From assembly GCA_030429565.1 (NCBI GenBank), contig JAUIFE010000001.1, forward strand, positions 806,001-870,000: a stretch of 64,000 nt of DNA, read 5' to 3'. The position numbers and the translations under genes are program-made. The DNA is from Holophagae bacterium. GTDB lineage: Bacteria > Acidobacteriota > Holophagae > Acanthopleuribacterales > Acanthopleuribacteraceae. Numbering within the stretch: the stretch's first letter is position 1; every line of letters starts with the position of its first letter. Below, piece by piece: positions 9,598 to 17,679 of this stretch. The notes beneath the pieces were generated by a model that had not been told where the DNA came from, made no database searches, and was given only the letters and a program-made list of their open reading frames with translations.

Positions 9598-10335
9598 CTA
9601 AGGTTGTTCGAGGTAGGCGTGAAACAGCGGCTTGAGTTCTTCTAAGGTTTGCTCAATCGACATAGGCAACACCTGGCTGAACATATCCAAAATAATCACC
9701 GCATTCACCGAAGCGTCCTCCTCGGCAATCGAGCGAATACGTTCGCTAATAAAACGGTTAACCACATGCACGTGTTGGTAGATTTCGCGCAATCCCGAAA
9801 GGTCAAACACGGCTTCTTTCCCCGCAACAAATCGCAAATATTGCCCCAACAGGTACATGGAAGTGACGCGGTAAATGGTTTCCTCAACCGTCGCATGGGG
9901 CAAATGAAAACGCGCCATCGGCTTGAACGGCGCGGTATGGGGACAGCCACTCAAGGGAATGATCAAACCCATAAGCGAGCTCAACGCTTTTTGAATGGCT
10001 GCATGAAAGGTAAAGGAGCGGGTTTTCATGTGAATTTCGACTTGAACCTCGTCATAAGAACGAAGATTGATCGACGATTCAATCAATTCCACCAAACTGA
10101 CCGCTAAAGGGCAGTTTGGATTGTCTTTTTTACTGAGCGGACAGTTGGGGCATTGGTGAAAATCCAAGGCAACCCATGCAGGCATCGGCCGCGCCAAACG
10201 GCGTTCCCGCAGCACAAATCCCTCGGCCAAATGAAGGCGAAACACTTTAAAACCGCCGTCGGGAAACTTCAGATGGTAGTGAATGTCAAGTTCGTCCAGT
10301 TCTTCTTGTATTTCCTGAGTATCTAGCGGAATCAA
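9598..10335 (-). CDS. Hypothetical protein with CPNCPL / NPNCPL cysteine motif
   Basis: I do not recognise this 245-residue protein. No signal peptide or membrane segment is visible. Around residue 60 it has a compact cysteine motif, CPNCPL followed eight residues later by NPNCPL, which looks like a metal-binding knuckle. Further on are SGCPHTAPF, an ARFHLPHATVEET stretch, and an acidic helical C-terminus (SIEQTLEELKPL). The N-terminus reads like a small beta domain (IHYHLKFPDGGFKVFRLHL). The start at 10335 is an ATG, and the preceding bases carry AGGAGT. The gene is convergent with the nitroreductase, with 17 bases between stops. The conservation-like Cys pattern and good codon usage argue that it is real. 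A metal-dependent regulatory role is possible but unproven. Confidence 0.75.
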   Translation of the reverse strand: MIPLDTQEIQEELDELDIHYHLKFPDGGFKVFRLHLAEGFVLRERRLARPMPAWVALDFHQCPNCPLSKKDNPNCPLAVSLVELIESSINLRSYDEVQVEIHMKTRSFTFHAAIQKALSSLMGLIIPLSGCPHTAPFKPMARFHLPHATVEETIYRVTSMYLLGQYLRFVAGKEAVFDLSGLREIYQHVHVVNRFISERIRSIAEEDASVNAVIILDMFSQVLPMSIEQTLEELKPLFHAYLEQP

Positions 10336-10482
10336 ACCATCACTCCTGCAAGCTCGTCGGGTCGCGGCGCCGACTTATGGGTCCAGGTGAACGAAAGAAC
10401 AAGTGAATCGATTAAGTTGACACTAGTCTAACGCCAAGTGAAGGCGGAGGCGCAGGATAATTTTTAAAAGGCCACATCGGCA

Positions 10483-10513
10483 GCCGCCGGGACGCGGAAA
10501 AGCGGCCGGCGGC
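10483..10513 (-). terminator. GC-rich inverted repeat downstream of GNAT gene
   Basis: GCCGCCGG (10483-10490) and CCGGCGGC (10506-10513) form an eight-base stem with a 15-base loop, about 50 bases after the GNAT gene stop on the minus strand. No T-run follows directly (TTTTAAAAATT comes about 13 bases later), so it is at best a weak terminator. Confidence 0.35.
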
Positions 10514-10565
10514 CACAACAGGGGCGGCGCAACGGCAACGCGTTTACGATGAGGGGCCCCGATGC

Positions 10566-11246
10566 TTAGAGGCGTTTCTCCATGAGCATGGCGTATTCAT
10601 GGCCCTCAATACCGGCAAAAACCTTGCGGCCGTTGAATTCAAAATCGCGATAAGCCAACCGCGCTAAGACGTTAAAGCCCATTTTGTCGCGCAGCACATG
10701 CTGTGAAATATTTCCGGTCGGCTCGGTAACCAACCGTCGAAAGCCACGTTCGCGGGCCAAATCAAAAAAGAGACGGTTCATACGCGGGGCGATGCCCATA
10801 TTCGTGTAGCCGTCGGCGACCGCGACCATAAACATGTGGGCGCATTCGCCCGGTTCCGGCCGGTACTGATTAAAGTAAGGGGCACCGACCTGTTCAAGAC
10901 AGGCAAAAAGCGGATCAAACTTGGGCGAAAGTTCCGTGATGAGATCATCGGGCGGTTCAATGGCGGAATCTTCGGAGATGCGCGCCCCAATCACAGCGCG
11001 CGAGGCAACGTCGCGTGCGATGAGCGAAAGCCCTTCCAACGCAATTTTGCGGTAGTACTGCAAGGTAAATTGCAGCATTTCTTGTTCGGTAATCCCTAGG
11101 AAACGAACCAGCGGCTCGTCACGAGCAAACACACGCGCCACCAACCGTGCGGCATCCTGCCAGTTGTCTTGCCCGACAACTTCGAAAACCACATCGTGAC
11201 GGGGTTCGATTCGCCCAAAAGATTCCAATGCCCCGCAACTCCCCAT
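10566..11246 (-). CDS. GNAT family N-acetyltransferase
   Basis: GNAT enzymes transfer an acetyl group from acetyl-CoA to an amine. The 226-residue protein shows the fold order of the family: an N-terminal VFARDEPLVRFLGIT segment as in arylalkylamine-type acetyltransferases, a central FMVAVADGYTNMGIAPRM stretch that stands for the acetyl-CoA-binding motif A (loosely Q/RxxGxG/A), and FFDLARERGFRRLVTEPTGNISQHVLRDKMGF at the C-terminal side. A GTG at 11252 would add two residues; I chose the ATG at 11246, and GGAGG lies 10 bases before it. The P-loop is degenerate compared with typical GNATs. The substrate is unknown. Confidence 0.8.
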   Translation of the reverse strand: MGSCGALESFGRIEPRHDVVFEVVGQDNWQDAARLVARVFARDEPLVRFLGITEQEMLQFTLQYYRKIALEGLSLIARDVASRAVIGARISEDSAIEPPDDLITELSPKFDPLFACLEQVGAPYFNQYRPEPGECAHMFMVAVADGYTNMGIAPRMNRLFFDLARERGFRRLVTEPTGNISQHVLRDKMGFNVLARLAYRDFEFNGRKVFAGIEGHEYAMLMEKRL

Positions 11247-11252
11247 CGACAC

Positions 11253-11992
11253 CTTACCTCCGCTCCTTTCTGCAAGCTGGTTGTTATCTTAACATGAGCA
11301 AGCAAAACCAATTCTGTGACAATTAATATTTCCGATTTATCTCTATTCTGAGGTCAACATGACGACTGAGTTTATCTCAGCCCGTGCGAAAAATCACCTT
11401 ATTTCCTAAATTCACACCCATTTATGCAACACCTAGCTATGGTTCAGTTTACTTACTGAACCTCTAATCGAGAAAGAATGCCGTGGTCTTCATTCGCTTA
11501 CCCGCACCCGCGACACACACCACAAGAGATTGATCAAATTTTCTTTCAATTTTTGGTCCCCAACCTCTCTTACCTTACGGCAATTAGCAGCTTGATCTTT
11601 ATTTTTCTCAAAGATTATCCAAAACCTGAGCCGAGGAATTCGCAACAGCAAACTCAAACCGACCAACAATCAGCAGCCTTAAAAAATAAGAAAACCACCG
11701 AACTTCCCTGGAGTCAGTTGTGTTTTCTCCAAAACTTTTCGCAACGGTAACTTGCACAGCACCACCCGCACTTTCCAGGTGCGCCCATCAGCCCGCATCG
11801 AACCTTCGCCACCCAAACGACACTTTTTTTTGCTTTGGGATTTGACGCGTTTTATAATTTCATCGCATTCATTCCCCTACCCTTACGCTTCAATCCGCGC
11901 TTCTGTTTTGCCGGCTGTTCGTCTCGGTCGTTCCCGTGATTTCCAACCGTGCCGCGCCATTGCAACGTGACGTTCCCCCAAGAGGCCCCACC
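11253..11992. other. AT-rich divergent intergenic region between GNAT and P450 genes
   Basis: About 740 bases with no supported gene. The open frame at 11478-11750 lacks a ribosome binding site and any motif. The clearest element is a perfect operator-like palindrome at 11441-11462, listed separately. Confidence 0.4.
11441..11462. promoter_or_regulatory. Perfect palindrome GGTTCAGT-N6-ACTGAACC
   Basis: An eight-base arm repeats perfectly with six bases between (11441-11448 and 11455-11462). There is no T-run, and it lies in the divergent spacer, so it looks like a dimeric repressor operator (TetR-like spacing) rather than a terminator. The regulator is not in this window. Confidence 0.5.
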
Positions 11993-13321
11993 ATGCTATT
12001 TCCGCCAGGCCCAAAACTAAGCCAGACCGAGCAGTTGCAGTACCTGCGCCGCGACCCATTGCGTTTTTTTGAACAATGCCATGCTGATTTCGGCGCGGTA
12101 TTCACCCTTGAACTCGGCACCTTCGGCAATCAAGAGGTAGAAACCGAAGCCAACGGTAAATGGGTGTTCATCACGCGTCCCGAGGATGTCGAAACCCTGT
12201 TTCGCGCCGGTCCGGATATCGCTCTGGCCGGCACAGCGAACAAAATCCTTTTCGGCAGTCGCACCCAGCAAGGCGGCATCATTCGCCTCGACGGCCGGCC
12301 CCACATGGACATTCGTCGCGTCTACCAACCGATCTTCAACGGCGCGCGCATGCGCGCCTACACGCAACCCATTATGGCGACCATTCGTCGCCATGCCCGC
12401 TTATGGTCTCGCAGCCGCGCCTTTCCCTTTTTGCCCGAAATGCAACGGATCACCATCGATGTGATCGCAAAAACCATTCTCGGCTTTGATGAGTCCGAGT
12501 TGTTCGATATGCTCTGCTCGCGCTTGATGTGCTTGGAAAATGCCGCCATTCAAGGCAGCGACCGCCATATGGCCGAACGCGAGTTAAGCCGGATCACCTT
12601 CGAGCACATCGCGCGGCGCCGGCACCAAGACCTCAGCGGTCGCGAAGACGTTTTCTCCCTACTCTGTCAATTGACCAAACCCGACGGGCACCCGCTTAGT
12701 GATCGCGAGTTGCACGACGAGTTAGTAACCCTGCTCAAAGCAGGCTTCGGCACCACCTCAAACGCCTTGGCTTGGCTGTTCGCCTGTATCTTAGAGAACC
12801 CGCGCGTCCAAGAGCGCGTCCAGGAAGAAGCTCTTGCCGCGGTCGGCACCCGCGAGCCGGTCAATTGTCGGTTCGACAACATGCCCTACACCGAAGCGGT
12901 CATCCAAGAAACACTGCGCCTGTGTCCTTCGGTCGCGGGTTTTACCGGCGTCCGTTATTTAAGCGAGGCCATTCGCCTAGGTGGCTATACCATTCCCGCC
13001 CATACGGTGGTCGCCGTCGCCACGCATATTTTGCACCGCAACGAAAAAGTTTACACCGACCCGCTCAGCTTTAAACCGGAGCGGTTCCTTGGCGCAAAGC
13101 CCTCGGCCTGGCGCTGGGCCCCGTTTGGCGGCGGCAATCGCATGTGCGTCGGTCGCGCGTTTGCCAACCACGAAATGAAGGTCGTGTTGGCGACCGTGTT
13201 CTCAGATATGGCGGTGACCCTAGATCGACCGGTAGGCGGCAGTGAAGTCCAGGGCTTTTTCTGCTCGCCCAAGGAACGCGGCCCCTATGTCCAAATCCGA
13301 GACCGGGACCACGACGCATAA
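11993..13321 (+). CDS. Cytochrome P450
   Basis: A heme monooxygenase of 442 residues. Visible landmarks are the K-helix QETLRL (Glu306-Arg309), the PERFLG meander segment, and the heme loop FGGGNRMCVGRAFA with the axial Cys385. The I-helix reads AGFGTT (Ala250-Thr255): the acid that normally precedes the conserved threonine is glycine (Gly253). No membrane anchor is present, so it should be a soluble bacterial P450. The frame opens earlier with a GTG at 11936, but the ATG at 11993 has GAGG (11982-11985) seven bases upstream. No ferredoxin or reductase partner is adjacent. It resembles the fatty-acid/terpene-type bacterial P450s by general layout, but the substrate cannot be told. Confidence 0.94.
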   Translation: MLFPPGPKLSQTEQLQYLRRDPLRFFEQCHADFGAVFTLELGTFGNQEVETEANGKWVFITRPEDVETLFRAGPDIALAGTANKILFGSRTQQGGIIRLDGRPHMDIRRVYQPIFNGARMRAYTQPIMATIRRHARLWSRSRAFPFLPEMQRITIDVIAKTILGFDESELFDMLCSRLMCLENAAIQGSDRHMAERELSRITFEHIARRRHQDLSGREDVFSLLCQLTKPDGHPLSDRELHDELVTLLKAGFGTTSNALAWLFACILENPRVQERVQEEALAAVGTREPVNCRFDNMPYTEAVIQETLRLCPSVAGFTGVRYLSEAIRLGGYTIPAHTVVAVATHILHRNEKVYTDPLSFKPERFLGAKPSAWRWAPFGGGNRMCVGRAFANHEMKVVLATVFSDMAVTLDRPVGGSEVQGFFCSPKERGPYVQIRDRDHDA

Positions 13322-13451
13322 AAAGGTAGAAATACAAGAATCGGCGGCGGCTTTGGCGAGAGCTGTACCGGTCTGCAGAAGGGTACGACAAGCACAATCT
13401 CGCCACCGGGGCACAAAGCGAAAAGCCCGCCCAACATGCCTTTAAACAAAG

Positions 13452-13484
13452 AAAAGCGCGCTCACTGGGAACGCGCTTTTTATT
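13452..13484. terminator. Bidirectional terminator between P450 and tsf
   Basis: AAAAGCGCG (13452-13460) pairs with CGCGCTTTT (13472-13480), followed by TATTT. It lies between the convergent stops of the P450 and tsf genes. Confidence 0.8.
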
Positions 13485-13506
13485 TCGATGGTTTGAGAAC
13501 TGAAGC

Positions 13507-14160
13507 TTAGCTGCCGGAAACCTGGCGCGCAACTTCTTCAGCGAAATTGTCTTCTTTTTTCTCGATACCTTCACCCAACTCGTAACGTGCAAAACGACGC
13601 AGCGTGATTTTCTCACCGATGGTTTGGGTGGATTCTTTGATCAAATCTTCGATGCTCTTCTTGGGGTCCTTAACGAACTTCTGCTCGAGCAATACGTTTT
13701 CTTCGTAGTATTTTTCCATTTTGCCGTTGACGATACGGTCAACAACCTGCTCGGGCTTGCCTTCAGCCAGAGCTTTCTCACGAGCGATTTCTTTTTCTTT
13801 GTCGAGATCAGCTTGTTTTACTTCGTCGCGGGTCAAGAAGGAAGGTGCCGCGGCGGCAATGTGAAGCGCGATGTCTTTGGCCAAGGTTTGGAAACCTTCG
13901 TTGCGTGCAGTGAAATCGGTTTCGCAGTTGAGTTCGATGAGAACACCGATGCGACCGTTGCCGTGAACATAAGAATAAACCGTGCCTTCAGCGGCGATAC
14001 GGGTAGAAAGTTTTTCAACTTTTTTCTCACTGCGCTTGCGCAGATAAGTAACGGCTTCATCGAAGTTGCCGTTGCACTCTTGCAATGCTTTTTTACATTC
14101 CATCATGCCGAGACCGGTACGCTCTCTCAGCTCTTTAACATCTTTTGCGCTAATGGACAT
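13507..14160 (-). CDS. tsf: Translation elongation factor Ts
   Basis: EF-Ts recycles EF-Tu by releasing GDP. The 217-residue protein is of the short EF-Ts type. It opens with the UBA-like N-terminal domain (KELRERTGLGMMECKKAL), then the KLSTRIAAEGTV segment and the CETDFTARN motif (TDF contacts EF-Tu). The C-terminal module contains VLLEQKFVKD and ends in a short basic/acidic tail. The ATG at 14160 follows AGGAGAT. It is downstream of rpsB, as in most bacteria, but the 310-base gap between them contains hairpins, including a terminator. Confidence 0.97.
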   Translation of the reverse strand: MSISAKDVKELRERTGLGMMECKKALQECNGNFDEAVTYLRKRSEKKVEKLSTRIAAEGTVYSYVHGNGRIGVLIELNCETDFTARNEGFQTLAKDIALHIAAAAPSFLTRDEVKQADLDKEKEIAREKALAEGKPEQVVDRIVNGKMEKYYEENVLLEQKFVKDPKKSIEDLIKESTQTIGEKITLRRFARYELGEGIEKKEDNFAEEVARQVSGS

Positions 14161-14171
14161 GTTGATCTCCT

Positions 14172-14188
14172 AAAAACGTTTCGTTTTT
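14172..14188 (-). promoter_or_regulatory. Hairpin abutting the tsf Shine-Dalgarno
   Basis: AAAAACG / CGTTTTT with a three-base loop (14172-14178 with 14182-14188) lies directly upstream of the AGGAGAT of tsf on the minus strand. It could modulate initiation or act with the terminator just upstream. Its function is inferred. Confidence 0.4.
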
Positions 14189-14197
14189 GCGAATTCT

Positions 14198-14222
14198 AAA
14201 AAATAAAGCGGCGATCCGCTTT
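14198..14222 (-). terminator. Intrinsic terminator/attenuator in the rpsB-tsf gap
   Basis: On the minus strand, AAAGCGG pairs with CCGCTTT across an ATCG loop (14222-14205) and is followed by ATTTTTT (14204-14198). This is a complete intrinsic terminator, placed about 40 bases before the tsf start, so tsf expression would depend on readthrough or on antitermination. Confidence 0.65.
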
Positions 14223-14406
14223 CTTCAGCCATAGGGCCGGGAGGCCGAGGCCGGAATAGCAATGAACTCAGCGTGATCGTGGGCTCCGTGGCTCCGCGAA
14301 AGAGCGAGGGCGACGCAGAAAAGTGCGCGCGAGACCCAACATCAACCAAATTGTAAACCCTACCCCCGAACGCGTTGCAGAGCAAGCAAAAAGGCGGGGC
14401 GAAAAT

Positions 14407-14459
14407 CGCGAGCCGAACAAAACGTCGGCTCGCGTGGTTACCGAGAGAAAACAGTAACC
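14407..14459 (-). terminator. Tandem hairpins after rpsB
   Basis: Two stems follow the rpsB stop on the minus strand. GGTTAC/GTAACC spans 14436-14459. A stronger ten-base stem, CGCGAGCCGA/TCGGCTCGCG, spans 14407-14434 and is followed by ATTTTCG. The second is terminator-like with a short T-run. Confidence 0.5.
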
Positions 14460-14471
14460 GGGTCGACGGAG

Positions 14472-15257
14472 TTAAGCTTCCGCGTTGGGTTCGGAACCGT
14501 CACTGTGGTAAGCGCTGGGCCCGGCTGTTTCGATGTGCTCGTCATCGTCTTCGCGGCCTTCGTTGGCGGCTTCGCGAACCTGACGACCTTCGATCACGGC
14601 GTCGGCAACGCGCGTGGTGAAGAGCTTCACGGCACGGATGGCGTCATCGTTACCGGGAATCACAAAATCGACGTTTTCGGGATCGCAGTTGGTATCGACG
14701 ATAGCAACAATGGGAATGCCCAATTTGTTGGCTTCAGAAACGGCAATCTTTTCGCGGTTAGGGTCAACGATAAAGAGGATATCGGGCAACCGCGTCATGT
14801 TTTTGATACCAAACAGAACTTTGTTGAGCTTTTCTTTTTTCTTTTCGAGATCAAGAATCTCTTTTTTGGTCAACTTGTCGTAAGAACCGTCAGTGGCCAT
14901 GGCTTCCAAACGATTCAGCGTCTCAACGGACTTACGAATCGTTTTGAAGTTGGTCAAAGTGCCGCCCAACCAACGGTTGTTGACGTAATACATGTTGCAG
15001 CGTTGTGCTTGGGTCTCGATGGATTCTTGAGCTTGTCGTTTGGTACCAACGAAAAGTACGTTACCACCCTGTTCTGCGACCGTCTGAACGTAGGCAACCG
15101 CTTCTTTGAACTTTTTAAGCGTTTTTTGAAGGTCAATGATGTAGATGCCGTTGCGGCTACCGAAGATGTACTTTTTCATCTTCGGATTCCAGCGCTTGGT
15201 CTGGTGACCGAAGTGGACGCCGGCTTCCAGCAATTCTTTCATGGAAATGTGAACCAT
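14472..15257 (-). CDS. rpsB: 30S ribosomal protein S2
   Basis: S2 joins the back of the 30S subunit late in assembly and is needed for S1 binding. The 261-residue protein shows [19 protein letters not shown] at the start, [31 protein letters not shown] and the [17 protein letters not shown] region, all characteristic. The acidic C-terminal extension ([11 protein letters not shown]) is variable between species. The start is the ATG at 15257, ten bases after AAAGGA; a second ATG (15242) in MVHISM is possible. It lies between rpsI and tsf. Confidence 0.97.
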   Translation of the reverse strand: MVHISMKELLEAGVHFGHQTKRWNPKMKKYIFGSRNGIYIIDLQKTLKKFKEAVAYVQTVAEQGGNVLFVGTKRQAQESIETQAQRCNMYYVNNRWLGGTLTNFKTIRKSVETLNRLEAMATDGSYDKLTKKEILDLEKKKEKLNKVLFGIKNMTRLPDILFIVDPNREKIAVSEANKLGIPIVAIVDTNCDPENVDFVIPGNDDAIRAVKLFTTRVADAVIEGRQVREAANEGREDDDEHIETAGPSAYHSDGSEPNAEA

Positions 15258-15413
15258 GTGGAACCAGTCCTTTCAATTCAACCCGTTTGGAGCAACGAGT
15301 TTAACTTTAATTTAATCCAGCCGCGTCGGAAGACGAGGCGGGTTAAGTGATTGGCAAAAGCCGCCCGCGGCCGTTTGCCGCGAGCGAACTGAGACACCGA
15401 AACAATTCTCCGA

Positions 15414-15806
15414 TTAACGTTTGGAGAACTGGAAGCGACGACGAGCGCCACGCAGACCGGGCTTTTTACGTTCTTTTTCACGCGAGTCGCGTGTCAAGAA
15501 GCCGGCTTGCTTGAGTTTGGTGCGCAGTTCACTATTGAATTCCAACAAAGCGCGCGAGATGCCGTGACGGATCGCACCCGCTTGACCGGTAGGGCCGCCG
15601 CCCTTTACGGTAACGTGGATATCAAACTTGTCTTGGGTTTCCGTCAGGGTCAAAGGTTGACGGATGATCATTTTCAACAGATCGGAAGGAAAGTATTGGT
15701 CAATTTCGCGTTTGTTGACCACAATTTTACCGGAACCGGGGCGCAGGAAAACGCGTGCAGTGGACGTTTTGCGGCGACCTGTGCCGTAGTACTGAATATC
15801 GGCCAC
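15414..15806 (-). CDS. rpsI: 30S ribosomal protein S9
   Basis: S9 has a globular domain on the 30S head and a C-terminal tail that reaches the P-site tRNA. The 130-residue protein has [19 protein letters not shown], the [18 protein letters not shown]-binding segment and the basic tail ending in FSKR, whose final arginine contacts the anticodon stem. The start is a GTG at 15806, supported by AAGGAGG eight bases upstream. It follows rplM by 13 bases, the conserved rplM-rpsI pair. Confidence 0.97.
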   Translation of the reverse strand: MADIQYYGTGRRKTSTARVFLRPGSGKIVVNKREIDQYFPSDLLKMIIRQPLTLTETQDKFDIHVTVKGGGPTGQAGAIRHGISRALLEFNSELRTKLKQAGFLTRDSREKERKKPGLRGARRRFQFSKR

Positions 15807-15819
15807 GTTGAGAGCCTCC

Positions 15820-16254
15820 TTAGATGTTCAACTCAAGAGTTTCGGGCTGCTGTGCCGCGTGAGGGTGCTCGGAACCGGCGTAAACTTTAAGTTTGCGGTA
15901 CATGGCGCGACCCATTTTGGTTTTTGGCAACATGCCTTTCACAGCGAGTTCGAGGGGACGAATGGGGTGTTTCTGCAACAGGTGCCCAGCGGTAATGGTC
16001 TTCAAGCTGCCAGGACGCGAAGAGTGACGACGGTAAGCTTTGTAGAGCAATTTCTTGCCCGAGAAAGCCACTTTACCGGCGTTAATCACAATCACGTGAT
16101 CACCCATATCCGCGTGTGGGGTATAGGTGGGTTTGTGTTTGCCCATCAAGATACGGGCAACATTACTGGCTACGCGACCAATGGACTTACCTTCGGCGTC
16201 AACGACAAACCATTTCCGTTCGGGGTTGTTACCTTTCGGAAAAAAAGTTGACAT
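15820..16254 (-). CDS. rplM: 50S ribosomal protein L13
   Basis: L13 is an early-assembling 50S protein. The 144-residue protein shows [17 protein letters not shown] near the start, [16 protein letters not shown], the YRRHSSRPG basic segment and the [22 protein letters not shown] signature. The start at 16254 is ATG with AGGAG eight bases upstream. It is the first gene of rplM-rpsI-(rpsB-tsf), with a promoter at 16348-16376 and a structured leader in between. Confidence 0.97.
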   Translation of the reverse strand: MSTFFPKGNNPERKWFVVDAEGKSIGRVASNVARILMGKHKPTYTPHADMGDHVIVINAGKVAFSGKKLLYKAYRRHSSRPGSLKTITAGHLLQKHPIRPLELAVKGMLPKTKMGRAMYRKLKVYAGSEHPHAAQQPETLELNI

Positions 16255-16279
16255 GAGTGGTACTCCTAAACATTAAAAC

Positions 16280-16299
16280 AGGCGTGGCAAGCCACACCT
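16280..16299 (-). promoter_or_regulatory. Hairpin in rplM leader, candidate L13 autoregulatory element
   Basis: On the minus strand, AGGTGTGGC and GCCACGCCT can pair along nine positions with a two-base loop (opening to four by breaking the last pair). One of the pairs is G-U, which works only in RNA of the minus strand. It lies between the predicted start site and the rplM Shine-Dalgarno. Leaders that bind their own ribosomal protein are known for this operon in other phyla; the identity here is inferred. Confidence 0.45.
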
Positions 16300-16347
16300 G
16301 ATGGTCGTTCTCCGTGCCTTCTCCTTGGGAGATCGCACGAAACCCTA

Positions 16348-16376
16348 ACTCTACTATAGAAGCCCTGACCAGTCAA
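16348..16376 (-). promoter_or_regulatory. Sigma-70 promoter of rplM-rpsI
   Basis: On the minus strand, TTGACT (16376-16371), a 17-base spacer and TAGAGT (16353-16348) are in place. Transcription should begin near 16341, leaving a leader of about 87 bases. It sits just downstream of the terminator of the ABC operon, as expected for an independent ribosomal unit. Confidence 0.65.
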
Positions 16377-16406
16377 AAGGATTTTAAACCCTTTTCCGAA
16401 CACCAC

Positions 16407-16445
16407 AAAAGGCCCGCGAGGCGTTGCCTGGCGGGCCTTTTCGGG
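16407..16445 (-). terminator. Terminator of the NatAB-type operon
   Basis: AAAAGGCCCGC (16407-16417) pairs with GCGGGCCTTTT (16431-16441) around a 13-base loop. It is 18 bases past the permease stop on the minus strand. Confidence 0.85.
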
Positions 16446-16458
16446 TTTTCTCCTCTCG

Positions 16459-17679
16459 CTAGTTCCGGAACAAAACATCCTCACGCTGGAACCACTTCGT
16501 GCAGAAGACAATCCCGATCAAGGCAAACGCCAAGGTCGAGAGAAAAATCAGCACGTACTGCAGTGGGTCGATCGTTCCTTTGATGATCTCTTTCGAGGCC
16601 AAACTCACATTCAACAACGGGATCAACGCCGTCTGATAGCTCAGCTTCATACCCGGCAACGTCGAGAGAATCACCGGCACCAACACCATGTACTGCACCG
16701 GCATCAGGTAGGTTTGCGATTCTTTATACGACTTGGCGTAGATAGAAATCGACAACAGCACTGCTGCAAAAATCGCCGCCAACGGCAGAATCAACAAACC
16801 GATCTGCAGGAAGTCCATGGTGTCGATGGCACTCAAGAAACTGGTTAACTCCTTAACCTTGCCCCCCTCAAGCGTCTTGACGAAATACACCATACTCACT
16901 GAAGTACTGAGAATCGACAGCACCGCCGAAACCACACCCGCCAAAGCGACCACAATGTATTTACCCAACACCAGTTGCAAGCGGTTGACCGGGCTCAACA
17001 ACAACGTTTCCAAAGTGATCCGTTCTTTTTCACCGGCACCTAAATCCGAAGCCGGATAAATCGCCCCAAAAAAGGTAAAGATAATGAAGACGTAAGGGAG
17101 AAAGGCCCCCATTTGTTCGCCATAACGCTCGCGCGACGACGCCAGCGAATCCTGCTTGGCAACCAACGGCTCAATCACCCCTTGTTGTTTCAAAGAAAAC
17201 GCGACACCCAGCGCTTCGAGGCGCTGCCGCCGCAAGGTTTCGCTATAACCCTCCAACGGTTCACTGACGCGGCGAAACACCATATCGATTTGACTGGCGC
17301 CGGTGAACTGCACAGGCACTTCAACCTGAAAGCCGTCTTGCAAATTTTGATGAAAACTATCCGGTACCATGAGTGCCGCGTCCAATGATTCCTCGCGAAT
17401 CATGGCGCGCACATTGGCTTCTTTGACATTCTCAACCAACTCAAACTGGGTGCTATCGGCGTAAAGGGCCCGTAAAGCACCCATGTCACCCTCGCCAATG
17501 ATCGCCACCTTCAAAACGCGGTCACGCTCTTTCACCGCCATTTTTTTGGCGATCGTGAACACCCCGTAAAACAACAGCGGCATGACAAAAGTCGGCAAAG
17601 CGAGCATGAAAAACAGCGTTTTCCGGTCGCGGGTAATCTCCGTAAGTTCTTTCATAACAATGGTTGGGATCATATTCAT
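16459..17679 (-). CDS. natB: ABC-2 type permease, NatB-like (sodium/drug exporter)
   Basis: This is the membrane subunit of an exporter whose best-known relative, NatB of Bacillus, extrudes sodium. The 406-residue protein opens with a cytosolic MKELTEITRDRKTLFFM helix (typical of NatB), a first membrane segment at about residues 24-44, and a large extracytoplasmic domain (about 60-190). It then has at least five membrane helices in the C-terminal half (FLPYVFIIFTFFGAIY, and others to the end). LGAGEKERITLETLLLSP is the conserved coupling/EAA-like loop that follows the second helix. The ATG at 17679 overlaps the natA stop by four bases (ATGA), indicating translational coupling. The substrate is inferred by family only. 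Confidence 0.88.
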   Translation of the reverse strand: MNMIPTIVMKELTEITRDRKTLFFMLALPTFVMPLLFYGVFTIAKKMAVKERDRVLKVAIIGEGDMGALRALYADSTQFELVENVKEANVRAMIREESLDAALMVPDSFHQNLQDGFQVEVPVQFTGASQIDMVFRRVSEPLEGYSETLRRQRLEALGVAFSLKQQGVIEPLVAKQDSLASSRERYGEQMGAFLPYVFIIFTFFGAIYPASDLGAGEKERITLETLLLSPVNRLQLVLGKYIVVALAGVVSAVLSILSTSVSMVYFVKTLEGGKVKELTSFLSAIDTMDFLQIGLLILPLAAIFAAVLLSISIYAKSYKESQTYLMPVQYMVLVPVILSTLPGMKLSYQTALIPLLNVSLASKEIIKGTIDPLQYVLIFLSTLAFALIGIVFCTKWFQREDVLFRN

